In this document: positions 1-8,385 of the stretch, in pieces
Layout of the letters: each line of letters begins with the position of its first letter
Position numbering within the stretch: position 1 is the first letter of the stretch
NCBI RefSeq assembly: GCF_900142185.1
Contig: NZ_FQZZ01000001.1
Span: forward strand, 992,001 to 1,056,000
DNA: 64,000 nucleotides
DNA from: Lutimaribacter pacificus
GTDB taxonomy: Bacteria; Pseudomonadota; Alphaproteobacteria; Rhodobacterales; Rhodobacteraceae
Direction: 5' to 3'
Made by a program: the position numbers and the translations under genes
The notes under the pieces: generated by a model
What the model was told of the DNA's origin: nothing
The model's database searches: none
The model's input: only the letters and a program-made list of their open reading frames with translations

Positions 1-481
1 CGATCGCCACGATCCCCTTGAGCGTGCGGGTGAACCGCGTGTCGCGGCCCGATTGCGCGATCACGTCCTGCGTGGCCGCCGGGTCGGTCGCGGTGGCGAT
101 GGCGGCCAGCACCAGCGCCAGCCCGAGCGGCACACCGGCCAGCCACAGGCCCAGCGACACCATCGCCAGCGTCACGAGGACGATGGACAGCGACAGCGCC
201 AGGATCGCGCGGCCCCGGCTGCGCAGGGTTTCCAGCGACAGCGACGAGCCGAGCAGGAAGGCCACCATGGTCAGCGCCGTGGTCGACAGGAAATTCTGCA
301 ACGCCTCGCCCGGGCGCGGCAGCAGGTCGAGCCCGGGCCCGCCCAGCAGCACGCCGAACAGCAAAAGCAGGCTGACGCGCGGGATCGCCGTGCGCCGCGC
401 CACGCTGTCGGCGATCAGCCCCAGTGCGAAGATTCCGCCCAGCATCAGGAAAACCGGCGCCAGTTCCTCGGCCATCGTCAT
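1..481 (-). CDS. Cation:proton antiporter, N-terminal part (runs off the window start)
   Basis: Reading the minus strand from an ATG at 481 gives about 160 residues with no stop before the window edge. The chain is very hydrophobic, with about four membrane segments, and contains ATDPAAT at residues 131-137. This resembles the conserved Asp-Pro signature of CPA-type Na+(K+)/H+ exchangers in the plasma membrane. An AGGGG Shine-Dalgarno sits 7 nt upstream of this ATG; a second in-frame ATG at 475 is less well placed. The gene is divergent from fabF. The C-terminal transport and regulatory parts are outside the window, so CPA1 versus CPA2 cannot be decided. Confidence 0.8.
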   Translation of the reverse strand, partial: MTMAEELAPVFLMLGGIFALGLIADSVARRTAIPRVSLLLLFGVLLGGPGLDLLPRPGEALQNFLSTTALTMVAFLLGSSLSLETLRSRGRAILALSLSIVLVTLAMVSLGLWLAGVPLGLALVLAAIATATDPAATQDVIAQSGRDTRFTRTLKGIVAI

Positions 482-572
482 GTCGTGCCCCTGTCCCTTT
501 GCGGCCCAGCAGATACCGGCCGGGCGGGGCGGTCAAGGCGGCAGGTGGCTGCCGCCGGGATGTGCTGCCCTC

Positions 573-602
573 TTGCCCCCATCGGGCGGGTCGGGGTATG
601 AG
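573..602 (+). promoter_or_regulatory. Possible fabF promoter
   Basis: TTGCCC at 573-578 and TATGAG at 597-602 are separated by 18 bp, about 30 bp before the fabF start. The match is moderate, so this is a weak call. Confidence 0.3.
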
Positions 603-632
603 CGGGCAAAGAGGATAGAAGGGGCAGACTTC

Positions 633-1892
633 ATGCGTCGCGTTGTCGTTACCGGGCTTGGCCTTGTCACGCCCTTGGCCTGCGGGGTCGAGGAAACATG
701 GAGCCGTCTGCTGGACGGTCAGTCGGGCGCGGGCCCGATCACACGGTTCAACCCCGAGCGGGTGCAGACGAAATATGCCTGCCAGGTGCCGCTGGGCGAT
801 GGCAGCGGGGGCACGTTCAACTCGGACGACTGGATGGAGCCGAAAGAGCGCCGCAAGGTCGACGATTTCATCCTCTACGGGATTGCCGCCGCCGAACAGG
901 CGGTGCGCGACGCGGGCTGGATGCCCGAGGACGAGGAAAGCCGGCTGCGCACCGGCGTGATGATCGGATCGGGGATCGGCGGGCTGCAATCCATCGAACA
1001 GACCACGCTGCTGATGGCCGAGAAGGGGCCGCGGCGGGTATCGCCGTTCTTTATTCCCGGCGCGCTGATCAACCTGATCTCGGGGCAGGTCAGCATCAAA
1101 TACGGCTTCAAGGGCCCCAACCACGCGGTCGTGACCGCCTGTTCCACCGGCGCGCATGCCATCGGCGATGCCGCGCGGCTGATCCAGTGGGGCGATGCCG
1201 ACGTGATGGTGGCGGGCGGCGCCGAGGCGGCGATCTGCGAGATCGGGATCGCCGGGTTCAACGCCTGCAAGGCGCTGAGCACCAAGCGCGAGGACGACCC
1301 CAAGGCGGCCAGCCGCCCCTATGACGCCGACCGCGACGGGTTCGTGATGGGCGAGGGCGCGGGGATCGTCGTGCTGGAGGAGTACGAGCACGCGAAGGCG
1401 CGCGGCGCGAAGATCTATGCCGAGGTTCTGGGGTACGGGTTGTCGGGCGATGCCTATCACATCACCGCGCCGTCCGAGGATGGCGACGGCGGATACCGCT
1501 CGATGAAGGCGGCGCTGGAGCGTGCGGGGCTGCAACCGTCGGATATCGACTATATCAACGCGCATGGCACCAGCACGATGGCCGATGTGATCGAACTGGC
1601 CGCGGTGGAGCGGCTGCTGGGCAACGCGGCGAACAAGGCCACCATGTCGTCGACGAAATCGGCCACCGGGCACCTGCTGGGCGCGGCGGGTGCGATCGAG
1701 GCGATTTTCTCGATCCTGGCGATTCGCGACCAGGTGGCGCCGCCGACGATCAACCTGGACAATCCGGCGGTGGAAACCCCGCTGGACCTGGCGCCGAACA
1801 GGAAATGCGAACGTGAGATCAATATCGCGCTGTCCAACAGCTTTGGCTTTGGCGGCACCAATGCGAGCCTGATCGTCGGAAAGGTCGATTGA
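633..1892 (+). CDS. fabF: Beta-ketoacyl-ACP synthase II
   Basis: This 419-residue thiolase-fold condensing enzyme elongates acyl chains on acyl carrier protein in the cytoplasm (type II fatty acid synthesis). The Cys-His-His triad is visible: Cys170 in TACSTGAHA, His311 in NAHGTST and His347 in SATGHLLG. Length is typical of FabF. The frame stays open further upstream to about position 18, but homology starts at MRRVVVTGLG, so the ATG at 633 was chosen. Its stop codon overlaps the mltG start by one base, which suggests coupled translation. Confidence 0.96.
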   Translation: MRRVVVTGLGLVTPLACGVEETWSRLLDGQSGAGPITRFNPERVQTKYACQVPLGDGSGGTFNSDDWMEPKERRKVDDFILYGIAAAEQAVRDAGWMPEDEESRLRTGVMIGSGIGGLQSIEQTTLLMAEKGPRRVSPFFIPGALINLISGQVSIKYGFKGPNHAVVTACSTGAHAIGDAARLIQWGDADVMVAGGAEAAICEIGIAGFNACKALSTKREDDPKAASRPYDADRDGFVMGEGAGIVVLEEYEHAKARGAKIYAEVLGYGLSGDAYHITAPSEDGDGGYRSMKAALERAGLQPSDIDYINAHGTSTMADVIELAAVERLLGNAANKATMSSTKSATGHLLGAAGAIEAIFSILAIRDQVAPPTINLDNPAVETPLDLAPNRKCEREINIALSNSFGFGGTNASLIVGKVD

Positions 1893-3055
1893 TGTGGCGG
1901 GCCATCGCCTCGAACGGGTTGACCATGCTGATCGTCGGGCTGTTCCTGCTGGGCGGCGTGATCCTGTGGGGGCAGCGCGAATACAGCGCCGAGGGGCCGC
2001 TGGACCAGGCGATCTGCCTGCGCGTGCCCTCGGGCAGCACGATGTCGCGGGTCAGCCGTGACCTGGCCGATCGGGGCGCGATCACCAGCGACACGGTGTT
2101 CCGGCTGGGGGCCGAGTATTCCGACAGGACGCAGGCGCTGAAGGCCGGCAGTTTCCTGGTGCCCGAGGGCGCCAGCATGGCCGAGATCGTGGATATCGTC
2201 ACGCGGGGCGGGGCATCGACCTGCGGCACCGAGGTTGTGTATCGCATCGGCGTGACGCGGGCGCAGGTGCAGGTGCGCGAACTGGACCCGGCGACCAACC
2301 GCTATGTCGAACGGGCGGCCTTCGTTCCGGGCGAGGGCGAGGTGCCGGCGGCCTTTGCGGAGGTGCGCGAGAAATCCGATACCCGTTACCGCATCGCGCT
2401 GGCCGAGGGCGTGACGAGCTGGCAGGTGGTCGAGGAACTGAAGCAGGTCGACGTTCTGGACGGCGAGGTGGGCGAGACCCCGCCCGAGGGGATGCTGGCG
2501 CCCGACAGCTACGAGGTGCGGGTGGGCGACAGCCGTGCCGAGCTGGTGGCCGAAATGCAGCAGCGGCAGGAGGCGATCCTGACCGAGGCGTGGCAATCCC
2601 GCGCCGAGGGCCTGCCGGTCACGACCCCGCAGGAGGCGCTGATCCTGGCCTCGATCATCGAGAAGGAAACCGGCACCCCGGAAGAGCGCGGCGTGGTGGC
2701 CAGCGTCTTTACCAACCGTCTTGAGGCGGGGATGCCGCTGCAGACCGACCCGACGGTGATCTATGGTATCACGCAGGGGCGCGGTGTGCTGGGCCGCGGG
2801 TTGCGGCAGAGCGAGCTGCGCGGAGAGACACCGTGGAACACCTATGTGATCCGGGGGTTGCCGCCGACGCCCATCGCCAATCCGGGCCGCGCCAGCATCG
2901 AGGCGGCGGTGAACCCGGACGACACCGATTACATCTATTTCGTGGCCAAGACGCTTGACCCGGCGGACGGGCATAACTTTGCCGTGACGCTGGACGAGCA
3001 TAACGCGAACGTGGCCGCGTATCGCCGGCTCGAGGCGGAGCGCGCCAACGACTGA
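1892..3055 (+). CDS. mltG: Endolytic murein transglycosylase MltG
   Basis: The protein (387 aa) has a single N-terminal membrane segment (about residues 8-28) and a YceG/MltG domain. The family cleaves nascent glycan strands in the periplasm and limits peptidoglycan chain length. The catalytic region LASIIEKET carries the conserved Glu, followed by the family blocks NRLEAGMPLQTDPTVIYG and GLPPTPIANPG. The ATG overlaps the fabF stop (TGATG). The fabF-mltG pairing is common in Rhodobacterales. Confidence 0.95.
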   Translation: MWRAIASNGLTMLIVGLFLLGGVILWGQREYSAEGPLDQAICLRVPSGSTMSRVSRDLADRGAITSDTVFRLGAEYSDRTQALKAGSFLVPEGASMAEIVDIVTRGGASTCGTEVVYRIGVTRAQVQVRELDPATNRYVERAAFVPGEGEVPAAFAEVREKSDTRYRIALAEGVTSWQVVEELKQVDVLDGEVGETPPEGMLAPDSYEVRVGDSRAELVAEMQQRQEAILTEAWQSRAEGLPVTTPQEALILASIIEKETGTPEERGVVASVFTNRLEAGMPLQTDPTVIYGITQGRGVLGRGLRQSELRGETPWNTYVIRGLPPTPIANPGRASIEAAVNPDDTDYIYFVAKTLDPADGHNFAVTLDEHNANVAAYRRLEAERAND

Positions 3056-3084
3056 CCGCCCGGCCCGAGCGAGAGGAAGGGGCG

Positions 3085-4458
3085 ATGCGCCTGACCCATG
3101 TCATCGGAGCGATCGTGTTGCTGCTGCCGCTTGCGCTGCCGGCGCCGGGCGGGATGGACCCGGCGGCGTGGCGCGTGGCGGGGCTGGCGGCGCTGATGGC
3201 GCTGTGGTGGCTGACCGAGGCGGTGCCGCTGGCGGTGACCGCGCTGCTGCCGCTGGCGCTGGCGCCGCTGCTGGGGCTGGGCGATATCGCCGCCATTGCC
3301 GGGCCTTATGCCAACCCTTTGATATTCCTGTTCCTGGGCGGTTTCCTGCTGGCGCTGGCCATCGAGAAATGGGGGCTGCACCGGCGCATCGCGGGGGCGC
3401 TGCTGCGGTGGGCCGGAACCGCGCCGGGGCGGGTTCTGGCGGCGGTGATGGGATCGACCGCTTTCCTGAGCCTGTGGATCAGCAACACCGCCTCGGCGAT
3501 GGTGATGGCGCCGATTGCCGCCGGGCTGGCGGCGCAGGCGCAGGAGGCACGCAGCGGCACCGCGCTGATGCTGGGCGTTGCCTTTGCCGCGACGATCGGG
3601 GGGATGGGATCGCTGATTGGCACGCCGCCCAACGCGCTGTTCGCGGCCTACATGGCCGATACCTATGGCATCGTGATCGGGTTCGCGGAATGGGCGGTCG
3701 TCGGGGTGCCGGTGTCGCTGATCCTGCTGGGGCTGGCGTGGCTGGTGCTGAGCCGGCTGTCGCCCGGCCTGGGCGCGGCGCCGCTGATGCTGGAAGAGGC
3801 GGGCCGGCAGGCCGCGCTGAGCGCCGGAGCGCGCCGTGTGGCGATCATCGGGGCGCTGACCGCCTGCGCGTGGATCGCGCGGCCCCTGCTGGACGATCTG
3901 CCGGGGCTGGGCGCGCTGAGCGATGCCGGGATCGCCATGCTGGCGGGGGTGGCGTTGTTCCTTGTACCGTCGGGGCGGGGCGGTGCGCTGATGGAGTGGC
4001 GCGATTTGCGTGACCTGCGCTGGGACGTGCTGATCCTGTTCGGCGGCGGGCTGGCGCTTGCGCGGCTGATGCAGGAAAGCGGGCTGTCGGACTGGATCGG
4101 CGGGCAGAGCGCGGCGCTGCATGGCTGGCCGCTGCCGGTGCTGGTGGCGGGCTTTGCGGCGATCACCGTCTACCTGGGCGAGCTGGCCAGCAATACCGCG
4201 ATGGCGGCGCTGTTCCTGCCGGTGGCGGGGGCCACGGCGGCGGCGATGGGGGCCGACCCGGTGGCGGTGCTGCTGCCGGTGGCGCTGGCGGCGTCGATCG
4301 GGTTCATGCTGCCGGTTGCCACGCCGCCCAACGCCATCGTGTTCGGGCAGGCGGGCGTGACCCGCGCGGCGATGCTGCGCGCGGGTGCGGCGCTGGACGT
4401 TCTGGGGCTGGTGGTGGCGGTCGGGCTGGGCCTGACGCTGGGCGCGGCGGTGTTCTGA
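3085..4458 (+). CDS. SLC13/DASS family permease (dicarboxylate or sulfate:Na+ symporter type)
   Basis: A polytopic inner-membrane protein of 457 aa, with about a dozen hydrophobic segments. It carries the duplicated DASS hallmarks: SNT in WISNTASAMV and again in ELASNTAMAAL, each paired with a hairpin proline motif (GTPPNALF and ATPPNAIVF). These SNT motifs bind the carboxylate and the sodium ions in characterised members. The substrate cannot be told from sequence alone; C4-dicarboxylate, citrate and sulfate are all possible. It lies 29 bp after mltG and could be read with it. Confidence 0.88.
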   Translation: MRLTHVIGAIVLLLPLALPAPGGMDPAAWRVAGLAALMALWWLTEAVPLAVTALLPLALAPLLGLGDIAAIAGPYANPLIFLFLGGFLLALAIEKWGLHRRIAGALLRWAGTAPGRVLAAVMGSTAFLSLWISNTASAMVMAPIAAGLAAQAQEARSGTALMLGVAFAATIGGMGSLIGTPPNALFAAYMADTYGIVIGFAEWAVVGVPVSLILLGLAWLVLSRLSPGLGAAPLMLEEAGRQAALSAGARRVAIIGALTACAWIARPLLDDLPGLGALSDAGIAMLAGVALFLVPSGRGGALMEWRDLRDLRWDVLILFGGGLALARLMQESGLSDWIGGQSAALHGWPLPVLVAGFAAITVYLGELASNTAMAALFLPVAGATAAAMGADPVAVLLPVALAASIGFMLPVATPPNAIVFGQAGVTRAAMLRAGAALDVLGLVVAVGLGLTLGAAVF

Positions 4459-4526
4459 CGCTCCTTGGCGGTTAACAAAATGTAATGAAACCGGACGGTT
4501 GCGGGGTGTTCCTGAGGTCGAAAACC

Positions 4527-4556
4527 TTGACATCGGCGCACGGTCTGTCGTATAGG
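4527..4556 (+). promoter_or_regulatory. Predicted promoter of the GTA operon
   Basis: A perfect TTGACA at 4527-4532 is followed after 18 bp by TATAGG at 4551-4556. This is the best sigma-70-like promoter seen upstream of g1. Transcription would start near 4563, about 100 nt before the g1 ATG. In Rhodobacter capsulatus the GTA promoter is activated by GafA; no GafA site was identified here. Confidence 0.6.
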
Positions 4557-4583
4557 TTGTGACAAGCTGGAAGAGGTGGGCAA

Positions 4584-4616
4584 GCGGCCCCGGGGCAACC
4601 CGGGTGCCGCTTTTTT
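4584..4616 (+). terminator. Leader intrinsic terminator or attenuator in front of GTA g1
   Basis: GCGGC and CCCGGG arms pair with CCCGGG and GCCGC around a GCAA loop (4584-4610), followed directly by six T (4611-4616). It lies downstream of the predicted promoter start site and upstream of the first GTA gene. It could therefore end a leader RNA of about 50 nt, or attenuate the operon. Confidence 0.65.
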
Positions 4617-4643
4617 CGTCTCGCTCGTGCGGAGGGAAAACGC

Positions 4644-4685
4644 ATGGGGCAAAGCGAGCAGACACATGAAAGCAGAACTTTCTGA
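4644..4685 (+). CDS. Candidate 13-residue leader peptide overlapping the start of GTA g1
   Basis: An ATG at 4644 has an excellent GGAGGG Shine-Dalgarno (4631-4636, spacing 7). It opens a short frame, MGQSEQTHESRTF, that stops at 4683-4685, inside the g1 coding region and in another frame. The g1 ATG at 4666 has no comparable ribosome site. Translation of g1 may therefore depend on termination and re-initiation at this short frame. It could also be a chance frame near a strong purine tract. Confidence 0.35.
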   Translation: MGQSEQTHESRTF

Positions 4686-5016
4686 CGCGACCGGGGACTC
4701 ACTCAGCCGGGCCATCCGGGTCGTGGAGGAGCAATTGCTCGGGATGACGACCGAGCTTCTGGAGCTTCAGCAAAGGGTGCGCGCGGGCGAGCTGGAGGCG
4801 TTGAAGGACAGCGCCCGGCTGACCGCGGAAATCCGGCACTGGCTGAAGATGGCACTGGATACGGAGCAAAGATGTGAAGAGCGCCGCAAGGAACAGCAGG
4901 GCATCGTCAACGACTATGCCATCGACTTCGACCGGGCCCGATCTGAGATCGGGTGCCGCCTGGCTCGCCTCCGCGCCCGAGGATGTCCAGCGGGACTTCC
5001 TGCAAAGCCTCGATGA
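4666..5016 (+). CDS. GTA g1, terminase small subunit (TerS-like)
   Basis: This 116-residue helical protein matches the first gene of RcGTA-type clusters, recognisable by the run AIRVVEEQLLGMTTELLELQ, the middle block EIRHWLKMALDTE and the C-terminal EIGCRLARLRA. RcGTA g1 acts with TerL as the small terminase but lacks specific DNA recognition, consistent with random packaging of host DNA. The ATG at 4666 was chosen because homology begins there; a GTG at 4576 is in frame but falls inside the terminator hairpin. Its 3' end overlaps g2 by about 100 bp. Confidence 0.85.
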   Translation: MKAELSDATGDSLSRAIRVVEEQLLGMTTELLELQQRVRAGELEALKDSARLTAEIRHWLKMALDTEQRCEERRKEQQGIVNDYAIDFDRARSEIGCRLARLRARGCPAGLPAKPR

Positions 5017-6286
5017 CGGGCTGGTGCTGGCGTTGCCGCATCTTTTCGAGTTCTGGGCGCTGCCGCACCAGTTGCCGCCCGGCGGCGACTGGCGGACATG
5101 GGTGATCCTGGGCGGGCGCGGCGCGGGCAAGACCCGCGCCGGGGCGGAATGGGTGCGCAGCCTTGTCGAGGGGGCGATGCCGCTGGACCCGGGGCGCTGC
5201 GCGCGGGTGGCCATCGTGGGCGAAACGCTGGACCAGGCGCGCGAGGTGATGGTGTTCGGCGACAGCGGCATCCTGGCCTGCGCGCCGCCCGACCGCAAAC
5301 CCGTCTGGCATGGCGGGCGGCGGATGCTGACATGGCCCAACGGCGCGACCGCGCAGGTGTTTTCGGCGCATGAGCCCGAGGCGCTGCGCGGCCCGCAATT
5401 CGACGCCGCCTGGGTGGACGAGCTGGCGAAATGGAAGCGCGGGCAGGAGGCGTGGGACATGCTGCAATTCGCGCTGCGGCTGGGGGAGAACCCGCAGGTC
5501 TGCGTGACCACGACGCCGCGCAACGTGGGCGTGCTGAAAGAGGTGCTGGGGCGCGACAGCACGGTGCGGACCCATGCGCCGACCGAGGCGAATGCCGCCA
5601 ACCTTGCCGAAAGCTTTCTGGTCGAGATGCGCGCGCGCTACGCCGGCACGCGGCTGGGCCGGCAGGAGCTGGAGGGCGTGCTGATGGAGGATGCCGAGGG
5701 CGCGCTGTGGTCGCGGGCGATGCTGGATGCCGCGCGGCTGGGCGAGTGCCCGGAGCTGGACCGGATCGTGGTGGCGGTGGACCCGCCGGTGACGGGCCAT
5801 GCGCGCTCGGACGAATGCGGGATCATCGTGGCGGGTGTGCGGGCGCGGGGGGCGCCGCAGCACTGGCAGGCCTGCGTGCTGGAGGATGCCAGTATCAGCG
5901 CCGCCAGCCCCGCCGCCTGGGCGCGGGCCGCCATCGCGGCGCGCGACCGCTGGAACGCCGCGCGCATCGTCGTCGAGGTGAACCAGGGCGGCGACATGGT
6001 CGAGGCGGTGCTGCGGCAGGTCGATCCGCTGGTGCCGCTGGGCAAGGTGCGCGCGACGGTGAACAAGCAGGCCCGCGCCGAGCCGGTGGCGGCACTGTAC
6101 GAACAGGGGCGGGTGAACCACCTGCGCGGCTTCGGCGTGCTGGAGGACCAGATGTGCGCGATGACGACCGGCGGATACGAGGGCACCGGCAGTCCCGACC
6201 GGCTGGATGCGCTGGTCTGGGCGCTGAGCGACCTGATGATCGAACCGGTGCGCAAATGGCGGCATCCGACGGTGCGCGCGCTCTAG
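4916..6286 (+). CDS. GTA g2, terminase large subunit (packaging ATPase/nuclease)
   Basis: TerL drives headful packaging of host DNA into GTA capsids. The N-terminal ATPase has Walker A GGRGAGKT (residues 66-73) and a Walker B-like FDAAWVDELAKW. The C-terminal RNase H-fold nuclease has acidic blocks VVAVDPPVTG, VVEVNQGGDMV and DRLDALVWAL. The ATG at 4916 gives 456 aa; an in-frame GTG at 4874 would add 14 residues. Both starts lie inside g1 in another frame, so the overlap is real whichever is used. Confidence 0.93.
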   Translation: MPSTSTGPDLRSGAAWLASAPEDVQRDFLQSLDDGLVLALPHLFEFWALPHQLPPGGDWRTWVILGGRGAGKTRAGAEWVRSLVEGAMPLDPGRCARVAIVGETLDQAREVMVFGDSGILACAPPDRKPVWHGGRRMLTWPNGATAQVFSAHEPEALRGPQFDAAWVDELAKWKRGQEAWDMLQFALRLGENPQVCVTTTPRNVGVLKEVLGRDSTVRTHAPTEANAANLAESFLVEMRARYAGTRLGRQELEGVLMEDAEGALWSRAMLDAARLGECPELDRIVVAVDPPVTGHARSDECGIIVAGVRARGAPQHWQACVLEDASISAASPAAWARAAIAARDRWNAARIVVEVNQGGDMVEAVLRQVDPLVPLGKVRATVNKQARAEPVAALYEQGRVNHLRGFGVLEDQMCAMTTGGYEGTGSPDRLDALVWALSDLMIEPVRKWRHPTVRAL

Positions 6287-6371
6287 TTCATTTTCCTTAA
6301 ACCTTTCGACGCATTTTGGCTTTCGACGGCGCAAGGCCGGGTGGAGCGCCCAAGGACGAGGAGCAAGACGC

Positions 6372-7559
6372 ATGAAGCTGGATTTCTTTCGACGCAGCGC
6401 CGGGGCCGGGGCGGTGCCGGAGCGGAAGGCAAGCGCCACCGGGCGGGTCATGGCCATGGGCGGCGCCGGTCGCGTGGCGTGGAGCCCGCGCGACACCGTG
6501 AGCCTGACGCGCACCGGCTATGGCGCGAACCCGGTGGTGCATCGCTGCGTCAAGATGATCGCCGAGGCCGCCGCCGCCCTGCCGCTGGTGTTGCAGGACA
6601 GCGCGCAGCGCTACGACACCCACCCGCTGCTGCGGCTGGTGCAGCGCCCGAACCCGGCGCAGGGCAAGGCCGAGCTGTTCGAGGCGCTTTACGGTTACCT
6701 GCTGCTGTCGGGGGACAGTTACCTTGAGGCCGTGGCGGGCACGGATGCGTTGCCGGGGGAGCTGCATGTGCTGCGCTCGGACCGGATGCAGGTGGTGCCG
6801 GGGGGCGATGGCTGGCCGGTGGCCTATGAATACGCGGTGGGCGGGCGCAGGCATCGCTTCGACGTGACGGGCGAGGTGCCGGCGGTCTGCCATGTCAGGG
6901 CGTTTCATCCGCAGGACGACCATTACGGGTTGTCGCCCCTGCAGGCGGCGGCGCAGGCGCTGGACGTGCACAACTCGGCAAGCCGCTGGTCGAAGGCGTT
7001 GCTGGACAACGCGGCGCGGCCTTCGGGGGCGATCGTCTATACCGGCGCGGACGGTGCGGGGGGCCTGAGCGCGGACCAGTATGACCGGCTGGTGTCGGAG
7101 ATGGAGACCCATCACCAGGGTGCGCGCAACGCGGGCCGGCCGATGCTGCTGGAGGGCGGGCTGGACTGGAAGCCGATGGGCTTCAGCCCGTCGGACATGG
7201 AGTTCCAGAAGACCAAGGAAAGCGCCGCGCGCGAGATCGCGCTGGCCTTTGGCGTGCCGCCGATGCTGCTGGGGATACCGGGCGATGCGACATTCGCCAA
7301 TTACCAGGAGGCGAACCGGGCGTTCTATCGCCTGACGGTGCTGCCGCTGGCGGCGCGCGTCACGGCGCAGGTATCGGAGTGGCTGTCGCGCTTTGCCGGG
7401 GAGGCGCTGGAGCTGAAGCCGGACCTCGACCAGGTGCCGGCGCTGGCCGCCGAGAGGTCGGAGCTGTGGCGGCGGGTGAGCGATGCGGCGTTCCTGACGG
7501 ATGCGGAAAAGCGCGGGTTGCTGGGCCTGCCGGTGCTGAGCGAGCCCGCCGATGGATGA
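6372..7559 (+). CDS. GTA g3, portal protein (HK97-like)
   Basis: The 395-residue HK97/SPP1-type portal forms the dodecameric DNA channel at the capsid vertex. Recognisable features are the N-terminal GYGANPVVHRCVKMIAEAAA block, LFEALYGYLLLSGDSYLEAV and the central DHYGLSPLQAAAQALDVHN. It follows TerL after an 85-bp gap, the usual phage order, and its last bases overlap g3.5. The ATG at 6372 is preceded by the purine-rich AAGGACGAGGAG. Confidence 0.93.
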   Translation: MKLDFFRRSAGAGAVPERKASATGRVMAMGGAGRVAWSPRDTVSLTRTGYGANPVVHRCVKMIAEAAAALPLVLQDSAQRYDTHPLLRLVQRPNPAQGKAELFEALYGYLLLSGDSYLEAVAGTDALPGELHVLRSDRMQVVPGGDGWPVAYEYAVGGRRHRFDVTGEVPAVCHVRAFHPQDDHYGLSPLQAAAQALDVHNSASRWSKALLDNAARPSGAIVYTGADGAGGLSADQYDRLVSEMETHHQGARNAGRPMLLEGGLDWKPMGFSPSDMEFQKTKESAAREIALAFGVPPMLLGIPGDATFANYQEANRAFYRLTVLPLAARVTAQVSEWLSRFAGEALELKPDLDQVPALAAERSELWRRVSDAAFLTDAEKRGLLGLPVLSEPADG

Positions 7560-7779
7560 CAGGCGCTACGGGTTCGAGGCGTTCGACTGTGCGCCGGCGC
7601 TGCGGCTGGAGGCGCATGAGCGGGTGAGCAAGTTGCAGATCGACGGGTTGCAACAGCGCGCGCAACGGCTGGAGGCGGCGATGGAGAAGCTGGAGAAACG
7701 CCTGTGGCTGGCGGTTTACGGGATCGTGGGGATCATCGTGGCGCAGGCGGTGCAATCGCTGCTGGCGGTGGCGCCATGA
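7552..7779 (+). CDS. GTA g3.5, small conserved protein with a C-terminal membrane segment
   Basis: The 75-aa product corresponds in position and size to g3.5 of RcGTA clusters. It has a central helical stretch (HERVSKLQIDGLQQRAQRLEAAMEKL), likely coiled coil, followed by a single hydrophobic segment (about residues 51-72). The start overlaps the portal end and the stop overlaps the protease ATG (ATGA), so it is translationally coupled on both sides. Its function is not established. Confidence 0.82.
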   Translation: MDDRRYGFEAFDCAPALRLEAHERVSKLQIDGLQQRAQRLEAAMEKLEKRLWLAVYGIVGIIVAQAVQSLLAVAP

Positions 7780-8351
7780 GCGGGAAAGGGATCGGGATGG
7801 ATTACGGATTGGAAACCAAGTTCTGCCGCCTGGGCGAGGACCTGGTGCTGCGCGACGGAGCGGTGATCGAGGGCTATGCCAGCCTGTTCGGCGCCTGCGA
7901 CCAGGGCGGCGACGTGGTGCAGGCCGGGGCCTATGCCGACAGCCTTGCGCGGCTGGCCGCCGAGGGCCGGAAGGTCAGGATGCTGTGGCAGCACGACCCG
8001 GCGCAGCCCATCGGCGTCTGGGACGAGGTGCGCGAGGACGGCCGGGGCCTGTATGTGAAGGGCCGCATCCTCGACAGTGTCGAGAGGGGCCGCGAGGCGG
8101 CGGCGCTGATTGCGGCGGGGGCGCTTGACGGGTTGTCGATCGGGTATCGCACGCGGCGCGCGGTGAAGACCGACAGGGGTCAGCGGCTTTTGACGGAACT
8201 GGAGCTTTGGGAGGTGTCGCTGGTGACCTTTCCGATGCTGCCCAGTGCGCGGGTGGGTCGGAAGGGCGAGGCGCCCGGGGCCGATGCCGCCTGGCGCGAA
8301 CTGACGGCGGCCTTCGACGCGGCACGCCTTGAGATGATGGCGCGGGGCTGA
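7776..8351 (+). CDS. GTA g4, prohead maturation protease
   Basis: This HK97-type serine protease (191 aa) trims the capsid N-terminus during head maturation. The catalytic His73 lies in LWQHDPAQPIG and Ser121 in DGLSIGYRT, the two hallmark blocks of the family. The ATG at 7776 forms an ATGA overlap with g3.5. The frame is open further upstream, but that part is a shadow of g3.5. Confidence 0.93.
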   Translation: MSGKGIGMDYGLETKFCRLGEDLVLRDGAVIEGYASLFGACDQGGDVVQAGAYADSLARLAAEGRKVRMLWQHDPAQPIGVWDEVREDGRGLYVKGRILDSVERGREAAALIAAGALDGLSIGYRTRRAVKTDRGQRLLTELELWEVSLVTFPMLPSARVGRKGEAPGADAAWRELTAAFDAARLEMMARG

Positions 8352-8385
8352 GCCCGCGCCGGGACCACCAGAGAAGGACATGCTG

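Noticed and set aside
2935-4665. A minus-strand frame of 576 codons opposite the DASS transporter
   Set aside because: Gln/Arg/His-rich translation with no domain; the plus strand encodes a transporter with duplicated SNT motifs.
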